6,543 bases of DNA from positions 1 to 6,543 of the forward strand of contig CALHAO010000304.1 in the NCBI GenBank assembly GCA_937931765.1. The letters run 5' to 3'. Both the position numbers and the translations under genes were made by a program. The notes under the pieces were generated by a model. It saw only the letters and a list, made by a program, of their open reading frames with translations, was not told where the DNA came from and did not search any database. Positions within the stretch are counted from its first letter, which is position 1, and every line of letters begins with the position of its first letter. This DNA comes from an uncultured Thiotrichaceae bacterium. Its GTDB lineage: Bacteria > Pseudomonadota > Gammaproteobacteria > Thiotrichales > Thiotrichaceae. Positions 1-5,166 of the stretch are shown here, one piece after another.

Positions 1-67
1 TTGGATAAATTTTCCCGCTAAGCCTGCTGTGACTAATGAGTGTGATTGATGTAATGGATGAGGAAAC
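1..67 (+). other. Leader upstream of the first gene, possible end of a preceding CDS
   Basis: This short stretch precedes the first complete gene. Two plus-strand frames are open from the left edge and then stop: one at TAA 19-21 (reading LDKFSR) and one at TGA 47-49 (reading WINFPAKPAVTNECD). Either could be the last codons of an upstream gene in the same operon, but the fragments are too short to identify or choose between. I see no convincing -35/-10 promoter and no terminator hairpin here, which fits transcription entering from the left. Confidence 0.35.
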
Positions 68-70
68 ATG
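58..70 (+). promoter_or_regulatory. Ribosome binding site and start codon of the first gene
   Basis: A purine-rich GATGAGGAAAC precedes the ATG at 68. The GAGG core at 60-63 lies 4 bases before the ATG, and the AGGA overlapping it is equally usable. An in-frame TGA at 59-61 excludes any earlier start, so the ATG at 68 is the first possible initiation codon and is well supported. Confidence 0.75.
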
Positions 71-1750
71 CCGGAGAAGGAAGTCCGTATAAAGCTGGCG
101 CTGTTAATTGAACGGGCGCTGTTGCCACGTTGGCAGTATGCAATGGTGCAGCGTTTGCAGCAGATAGAGCATGTGCAGATTGTTCTGTTATTGCGTGGTC
201 ATTCCGGAAAGCCGCAGTCATTCATCAAGCGGGTGTTTAGCGGTGTACTTAGCCTGAGTAGCCTGTTGGAAAAACATGTGTTCGGCTGGAAAGGTGATGC
301 GCGAAAATGTGCTGATATTCGTCCCCTGATAAAAAAAGTCCCTGTACTGGACATGGCCAAAGCGGTTAATGCTGGGCAACAGCATTTTGAGCGGTTCGAA
401 GTTGATTTGCTAATCGATTTACGCAGTGATGTTCAGCCACTGGATTACCCCGACTATTGTTATTCCAGCACCACACAGCAGGTCTGGCGTCATTTTTATG
501 ATGATGCCGGGTCTGCTGAATTATTGAAAGCCGGGGTCAAGGAATTTTGCGCGGGCCAGTCTGTACTGAGTTCTGGCATTATCAGTGAAAGTAAGTTGGG
601 GGGAGGCGCTTGTTTACTGTGGAGTGGAAGTGGGGTTGACCGGCCACTATTGACGCAGAATATTGATCAGATGTTGTGGAAGATGGTCGATTTTATGCCC
701 CTTTTACTGCGTAAGCATTCAGATATTGCTGCGCTGTCATCACTAAAATTTCCGGACAGGTGCCAAACTCCTACTGACTCTGGTGCTGTAACTCTGACCA
801 GGTCTGTTGCAGGTTTTTACACCCCGGCGTTATTTAAGTTATTTCAGCGGAGTTTGTCGCAATTCGGAGCAAAGGCTCTGGGTCGCTTGCCGTGGAATAC
901 TGTGCAGGAACAATGGATTCTATTGTTGGGCCGGAAAGCTGCGTTAACTTCGGCTAATGACATCCAGGCGATCAGGGATTTTAAAAAAATAATTCCGCCA
1001 GCTGATCGTTTCTGGGCTGATCCTTTTCTGGTGAGTTGGTCGGGGCAGGACTATGTGTTTTTTGAAGAACTGATCTACCGTGAGGGTAAAGGAATACTGG
1101 CTTGTATGGCCTTAAATGATGTGGATGTTGCCGTCGGGGATAATCAGACTAATCAGTCGATGGTCATTCTGGAAAAGCCCTATCATCTTTCTTATCCTTT
1201 CACTTTTCAGTATCAGGGGATGTTGTACATGATGCCGGAGTCTGCGGAGAATCAGACGCTGGATATTTATCGCTGTGAGCAGTTTCCGCATCAATGGACG
1301 TGGGTAAAAACTTTGATGAGTGAGATTGAAGCCTATGATGCGACCTTGTACGAAGATGAACAGGGGGAGTGGTGGATGTTTGTTTGTATGCGCCATCATG
1401 AATATGCCTCGACCAATGAATTGCTTTATCTGTTTTCAGCGCCCAATCCACTCAGTGATGACTGGGTAGCTCATCCTGCTAACCCTATTGTGACCGATGC
1501 CGCAACAGCCAGGCCAGCCGGGCACTTGTTGCACCTTGATGGCAAGTTATACCGGCCTTCACAAAATTGTGCCGGTAGTTATGGGCGGGGCTTAAATCTG
1601 AATGAAATTATTACCCTGAATCACCAGGAATACCGAGAGCAGACCAGCAGTCGGGTTATCCCTGCCGGTCGCTCTGAGCTGGACGGTATTCATACCTTGA
1701 ATTGTCTAAAAGACAGGGTAGTCAGCGATGGTATATTCCTGCGTAAGTAA
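68..1750 (+). CDS. Two-domain protein: degenerate formyltransferase-like N-terminus plus GINT1-type (glucosamine inositolphosphorylceramide transferase-like) C-terminal domain
   Basis: The 560-residue product is probably cytoplasmic, with no signal peptide or membrane segment. Residues about 6-230 follow the layout of formyltransferase-like proteins in bacterial glycan loci: a beta-strand start (KLALLIERALLPRWQY), a VPVLDM strand near 91-96, VDLLIDL near 112-118, and a closing helix near 201-216. The canonical HPSLLP active-site segment is not recognisable, so this half looks catalytically dead. Residues about 285-560 match the GINT1 N-terminal domain family: DRFWADPF (313-320), FFEE (331-334), HLSYPF (373-378), PES (390-392), DATLYED (424-430), HPANPI (469-474), ARPAG (481-485), RPSQNC (496-501) and YG (505-506). 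This pattern suggests a GH43-like five-bladed beta-propeller, which is inference. Plant GINT1 is a sphingolipid glycosyltransferase, but the bacterial relatives are not functionally defined as far as I know. The gene leads a polysaccharide operon, so a role in modifying or recognising the glycan is likely; the substrate is unknown. Confidence 0.8.
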   Translation: MPEKEVRIKLALLIERALLPRWQYAMVQRLQQIEHVQIVLLLRGHSGKPQSFIKRVFSGVLSLSSLLEKHVFGWKGDARKCADIRPLIKKVPVLDMAKAVNAGQQHFERFEVDLLIDLRSDVQPLDYPDYCYSSTTQQVWRHFYDDAGSAELLKAGVKEFCAGQSVLSSGIISESKLGGGACLLWSGSGVDRPLLTQNIDQMLWKMVDFMPLLLRKHSDIAALSSLKFPDRCQTPTDSGAVTLTRSVAGFYTPALFKLFQRSLSQFGAKALGRLPWNTVQEQWILLLGRKAALTSANDIQAIRDFKKIIPPADRFWADPFLVSWSGQDYVFFEELIYREGKGILACMALNDVDVAVGDNQTNQSMVILEKPYHLSYPFTFQYQGMLYMMPESAENQTLDIYRCEQFPHQWTWVKTLMSEIEAYDATLYEDEQGEWWMFVCMRHHEYASTNELLYLFSAPNPLSDDWVAHPANPIVTDAATARPAGHLLHLDGKLYRPSQNCAGSYGRGLNLNEIITLNHQEYREQTSSRVIPAGRSELDGIHTLNCLKDRVVSDGIFLRK

Positions 1751-1766
1751 TAGTTAATTAAAACAA

Positions 1767-1780
1767 GGTTATGGATAACC
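1767..1780 (+). repeat. Inverted repeat abutting the start codon of the first GT4 gene
   Basis: GGTTAT (1767-1772) and ATAACC (1775-1780) are perfect inverted repeats separated by GG, ending one base before the ATG at 1781. In RNA this would form at best a 5-bp stem with a TGGA tetraloop. The nearest Shine-Dalgarno-like bases, AAGG at 1765-1768, overlap the left arm and lie 12 bases from the ATG, so folding would bring them closer to the start or hide them. It is too short and AT-rich, and lacks a T-run, to be a terminator. It may be chance. Confidence 0.35.
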
Positions 1781-2890
1781 ATGAATCAAAAAAAAATTGC
1801 GCTGGTTATTTACTCCTTACATGAAGGTGGTGCGGAAAAGGTGGCTTCTGAGCTATCCATTCACTTTTCGCAGTCAGGCCATCACGTCAGCGTAATTGTG
1901 TTCGATGACCGCCATCGGGTATACGCTCATGGCGGGCGGCTGGTTGATTTAAATTTACCAGCTGCTGAGCATGCTTCTCCTATTATTTCTATGTTGTCCC
2001 GTGCCAAATTACTGGTAGCGAGAGCTTGGCGACTCCGGCGCTTAAACCAGCGTCAGTCATTTGATCTGATGATTGCGGTAATGGAAAGTGCCGGGTTTGC
2101 TGCCGTGTTGGCTAGCCGTGATGCTATTGTCGCTAATCATTGTAATCCGGAGGAAAACTTTTCGCGTATGGAATGGTGGTTGGCTGACTATTTGTTTCCC
2201 CGTGCCAGAAAAGTGGTAACTGTCTCTGAGCAGGGAGCAGCATTATTTAAACAGCGTCTGCCGCTGAAAAATTTACAGTGTATCTATAATCCTATTTCCC
2301 AGCAGCGTATCAGGCAGGCAGCTGCAAAACCCACTGAAATACCTGTATTGAGTCAGCGCTACATCATTGCCATAGGACGACTTGAGCAGGTCAAACGTTT
2401 TGACCGGTTGCTTGAAGCTTATGCGCACTCAAAGGTATGTGATGAAGTTGATCTGGTGATTCTGGGGCAGGGTAGTTTGTATGAAACCCTGAAGCAGAAA
2501 GTCGCTGAGCTGGGCCTGAGCCGTCAGGTGATTATGCCGGGCTATGTGGATAACCCGTTTCCTTATATAAAACAAGCTTTGTTCACCGTGTTAAGCAGTG
2601 ATCATGAAGGTTTTCCTATGGTGCTGATTGAGTCGCTGTGCCTGGGCAAGCCGGTTATTGCAACGAACTGTCCGACGGGGCCGGATGAAATTATCCGCGA
2701 TGGTCAGAATGGTTTGTTGGTGCCGGTGAAGGACGTCGGGGCATTGGCCTCCGCTATTTACCGCCTGGTGGTGGATAAAAAAATGTACCAGTCGTTGGCG
2801 GCTAATGCAGTTGAGTCGGTGCGCCACTTGAGTATCGAAACGATTGCACAGCAGTGGCTTGCTTTGTGCAAACCAGTGGTAAAGGCGTGA
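1781..2890 (+). CDS. GT4 family glycosyltransferase (first of two paralogues)
   Basis: This 369-residue protein is a retaining GT-B glycosyltransferase of family GT4, expected to transfer a sugar from a nucleotide-sugar donor to a lipid-linked glycan at the inner membrane's cytoplasmic face. The N-terminal acceptor domain opens with a strand and a glycine-rich loop containing GGAEK (16-20), and its HCNPEEN segment (120-126) lies where the acceptor loop is expected. IYNPI (168-172) marks the linker. The C-terminal donor domain has GRLEQVKRF (199-207) with the conserved R200 and K205, then SSDHEG (272-277) and the EX7E pair E276/E284, followed by CPTGPDEII (297-305). Length and all key residues are intact. 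It resembles the PglH/PglJ-like branch, but donor and linkage cannot be read from sequence. It follows the first gene by 30 bases and is clearly paralogous to the GT4 gene at 4085. The start has only a weak ribosome binding site, but the protein begins correctly for the fold. Confidence 0.93.
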   Translation: MNQKKIALVIYSLHEGGAEKVASELSIHFSQSGHHVSVIVFDDRHRVYAHGGRLVDLNLPAAEHASPIISMLSRAKLLVARAWRLRRLNQRQSFDLMIAVMESAGFAAVLASRDAIVANHCNPEENFSRMEWWLADYLFPRARKVVTVSEQGAALFKQRLPLKNLQCIYNPISQQRIRQAAAKPTEIPVLSQRYIIAIGRLEQVKRFDRLLEAYAHSKVCDEVDLVILGQGSLYETLKQKVAELGLSRQVIMPGYVDNPFPYIKQALFTVLSSDHEGFPMVLIESLCLGKPVIATNCPTGPDEIIRDGQNGLLVPVKDVGALASAIYRLVVDKKMYQSLAANAVESVRHLSIETIAQQWLALCKPVVKA

Positions 2891-2900
2891 GCAGTCATCG

Positions 2901-4082
2901 ATGAAAGCACTGCATGTCATCGCGCTGATATTTATGTGTTTATTTGCTCTGGTGATTCCGGTTGACTCATTGCTAACACCGGGAGGCGTGCCACTGGTGA
3001 AGTTTGCCGGGGTGATGAGTTTTACCTGTGTCATTTTATTGGTGTTTAACGGTATGGCGTTGCGGGGTTCTGGTTGGTTTATGCTGATCTGCCTGGCTCA
3101 TATTAGCTGGTTTATTGCCAGTTTTCTGTGGACATCCATGCCAATCGATTATCAGCATGCTCACGCAATTAATAGTCAGCAGTCCATTAAAGCCCATTTT
3201 TATCTGATCACCGTTGTACTGCTGATGTTTCAGGTGATACGTAGTCAGCGTGATTTACAGCTGCTGTTCGTGTCATTTTTAGTCGGTTGTATGTGGCTGA
3301 TTGGTTTATTGCTGAGTAGTTATGAGCCAGGTGCCAGAACAGTGCGGCATGGACTGCAAGGCTTGGATGCCAATGAAATGACGGTGATTATCTGCATTGG
3401 TGTTTCGCTGGCGGTATATCTGCTGGTACTGGGGCGTTCGGTTATCTGGCGTTTGCTGGGGTTGATTTACCTGCCTTTAGCTATGATTGCCGTGCTGATA
3501 ACAGGTTCCAGAACTGGTTTGGTGGTGATGTTGGTCGGCATGTCAGGGCTGATCGTTTTGTTTCTGAAAGCCGGTATTATCATACGTTTGGCAAGTATTT
3601 CCGTGGTGGCGGCTACCTCAGTCTGGGTGGTCGATGCTATTCCTGATAAGACGCTGGATCGGTTGATGTCTACCGGAACTGAGTTGAGCAGGGGTACCTT
3701 ATCTGAGCGCAGTATCACCTGGAAAAAAGCCTGGTATGAGTTTGCAGAGCAACCACTGACCGGACAAGGGCTGGGTTCATTCCGCCAATCCATGAATAAA
3801 CACAATGTGGAATACACAGCACATAATAGTTATATCTCTATCGCGATTGAGCAGGGTGTTATCGGTCTGTTGCTTTACCTCGCTGTCATTATGACCATGT
3901 TCTGGCAAGCGCTGGCGATGAATAATGTGCAGCGCTGGTTATTGATGCCCACTTTATTAGTGGTGACTCTGGGGCAGATGACGCTGACACTGCATGAGGC
4001 GATGTATAGCTGGTTTGCGTATATGGCGGTGATGTTGGCAGTGCTGATTGATAAAGAACAATCCAAACAAACGGAAGTGTAG
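2901..4082 (+). CDS. O-antigen ligase/polymerase family integral membrane protein (Wzy/WaaL superfamily)
   Basis: The 393-residue product is very hydrophobic, with about 11-12 predicted membrane segments (roughly 3-22, 31-50, 57-77, 99-116, 120-140, 157-178, 182-200, 205-222, 227-245, 313-332, 347-384). The Wzy_C-type core is clear: TGSRTG (201-206) with R204 at a membrane boundary, then a large loop at about 246-312, expected to be periplasmic, with SER (268-270), a GQGLGSF element (288-294) and AHNSY (307-311) containing the conserved histidine H308. The family joins undecaprenyl-diphosphate-linked glycans to each other (Wzy) or to lipid A core or protein (WaaL/PglL). Sequence alone does not separate these, but the position between glycosyltransferases and beside a flippase favours a repeat-unit polymerase. 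The ATG at 2901 is the first start after an in-frame TAA at 2880-2882. It lies 10 bases after the preceding stop, with only a weak GAG (2889-2891) as binding site, suggesting translational coupling. Confidence 0.9.
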   Translation: MKALHVIALIFMCLFALVIPVDSLLTPGGVPLVKFAGVMSFTCVILLVFNGMALRGSGWFMLICLAHISWFIASFLWTSMPIDYQHAHAINSQQSIKAHFYLITVVLLMFQVIRSQRDLQLLFVSFLVGCMWLIGLLLSSYEPGARTVRHGLQGLDANEMTVIICIGVSLAVYLLVLGRSVIWRLLGLIYLPLAMIAVLITGSRTGLVVMLVGMSGLIVLFLKAGIIIRLASISVVAATSVWVVDAIPDKTLDRLMSTGTELSRGTLSERSITWKKAWYEFAEQPLTGQGLGSFRQSMNKHNVEYTAHNSYISIAIEQGVIGLLLYLAVIMTMFWQALAMNNVQRWLLMPTLLVVTLGQMTLTLHEAMYSWFAYMAVMLAVLIDKEQSKQTEV

Positions 4083-4087
4083 GTATG
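4073..4087 (+). promoter_or_regulatory. Ribosome binding site of the second GT4 gene, inside the end of the polymerase gene
   Basis: GGAAG at 4073-4077 lies within the last codons of the preceding gene, 7 bases before the ATG at 4085, which is good Shine-Dalgarno spacing. The TAG stop (4080-4082) is only two bases from the ATG, so termination and initiation are probably coupled. Confidence 0.65.
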
Positions 4088-5152
4088 AAGAAAATTGCCA
4101 TTGTGATCGCTGATTTGAGGATGCCAGGTGGTGCTGAAAAAGTGGCAGTTGATCTGGTGATTGAGTTTCATCGCCGAGGGGATGATGTGACTGTTATCAA
4201 TTTCGATCATCCGTTGCCAAAGGGGGCATTATATGAAGTGCCCTGTCGGGTATTAGATATAAATATGCCGGGTCACAAAGGCGGGATTCTGGTACAGATA
4301 GGCCTTTTACTCAAGCGTGCATGGTGTTTTCATCGCATATTTCAGAGGGTAAAGTTTGATCATATCTTCTCGTTTATGGAGGCTGCTAACCTACCAACCG
4401 TTCTTGTTGCGCCTAACGCGGTTCTATCTGTTCACCTTGATCCGGGTACATTAACACGTAGTGAGTGGGTCGCCTTTCGTTGGGTATACCCGCGTGCCAA
4501 GCGAGTGATTACCGTATCAAAGCAGACACAAAGCTTGTTAAAAACTAAAGCTGGCCTGGGAAACGTCTGTTGTATTTATAATCCGGTGGATACACGTTTG
4601 GTACATGAAAAATCAAAGCAGGCGGTTGCTATCAAAGGGCGTTTTATTTTGGCGGTGGGGCGACTGGTGCGGTTAAAACGTTTTGATTTGTTGCTGGCCG
4701 CTTTCGCTATAACCCGTGCACGTGAAGAGTGCTTCTTAGTTATTCTGGGTACGGGGGCGGAACAGCAACAGTTGCAGGCACAGATTATTAATCTGGGGCT
4801 TGAAAACTGTGTGCTGATGGTTGGTTTTGATGATAATCCTTATAAATACATGGCCAGAGCTGAGTTTCAGGTGATGAGCAGTGATCATGAGGGTTACCCA
4901 CTAGTGCTGATTGAGGCACTGGCGCTGGGGTGTCCGGTGTTATCAACGGACTGTCCGACCGGGCCGCAGGAAATTATACACCCCGGTGTTAATGGTTTAC
5001 TGGTTGAAACGGGCAATGTTGATGCACTTGCTGAGGGCATTGATCAGCTGTTTTTTGATGATGAATTGCGTGAACGCCTGAGTCGACAGGCAGCAGAGTC
5101 GGTGCGGGATAATGATGTCGCGGCGGTGGCTGATCGCTGGTTGGCGGCCTAA
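4085..5152 (+). CDS. GT4 family glycosyltransferase (second of two paralogues)
   Basis: The 355-residue product is a second retaining GT-B, GT4-type glycosyltransferase, expected to extend the lipid-linked repeat unit. GGAEK lies at 15-19 in the N-terminal acceptor domain and CIYNPVD at 163-169 in the linker. The donor domain carries GRLVRLKRF (192-200) with R193 and K198, SSDHEG (265-270), the EX7E pair E269/E277, and CPTGPQEII (290-298). All expected catalytic and donor-binding residues are present. It shares architecture and many motifs with the protein encoded at 1781, but differs in the presumed acceptor loop (HLDPGT at 117-122 instead of HCNPEEN), which suggests a different acceptor or step. 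It ends about 10 residues earlier than its paralogue and has no membrane anchor, so it is probably peripheral to the membrane. It is tightly coupled to the gene before it. Which sugar it adds cannot be told. Confidence 0.93.
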   Translation: MKKIAIVIADLRMPGGAEKVAVDLVIEFHRRGDDVTVINFDHPLPKGALYEVPCRVLDINMPGHKGGILVQIGLLLKRAWCFHRIFQRVKFDHIFSFMEAANLPTVLVAPNAVLSVHLDPGTLTRSEWVAFRWVYPRAKRVITVSKQTQSLLKTKAGLGNVCCIYNPVDTRLVHEKSKQAVAIKGRFILAVGRLVRLKRFDLLLAAFAITRAREECFLVILGTGAEQQQLQAQIINLGLENCVLMVGFDDNPYKYMARAEFQVMSSDHEGYPLVLIEALALGCPVLSTDCPTGPQEIIHPGVNGLLVETGNVDALAEGIDQLFFDDELRERLSRQAAESVRDNDVAAVADRWLAA

Positions 5153-5166
5153 TGTGATGTTCCATG
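5150..5166 (+). promoter_or_regulatory. Overlapping stop and start codons between the second GT4 gene and the flippase gene
   Basis: The GT4 stop TAA (5150-5152) overlaps an ATG (5152-5154). That ATG is followed at once by TGA (5155-5157), which overlaps another ATG (5157-5159) opening a five-codon reading frame that ends at TAA 5172-5174. The real flippase start, ATG 5164, lies inside that mini-frame in another phase. No clear Shine-Dalgarno sequence is present, so the flippase is probably translated by ribosomes re-initiating after the GT4 stop. Confidence 0.5.

Noticed and set aside
33..221. Minus-strand 62-codon open frame at the left edge
   Set aside because: It overlaps the well-supported start of the first gene and has low-complexity Ala/His/Thr composition with no motif.
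1112..1451. Two overlapping minus-strand open frames inside the first gene
   Set aside because: They overlap each other and the motif-bearing C-terminal domain of the first gene, and show no family features or binding sites.
1751..1780. Possible intrinsic terminator or internal promoter in the largest gap
   Set aside because: The stem is only 5-6 bp and AT-rich with no following T-run. The TTAATTAA at 1754-1761 is AT-rich, but no matching -35 element at suitable spacing was seen.
2591..3034. Minus-strand open frame of 147 codons across the junction of the first GT4 and polymerase genes
   Set aside because: It lies antisense to two well-supported genes, has no recognisable motif, and its translation is rich in His, Cys and Gln as expected for an antisense shadow.
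3467..4210. Several minus-strand open frames under the polymerase and second GT4 genes
   Set aside because: They are nested in different frames of confidently assigned genes, and none has a recognisable product.
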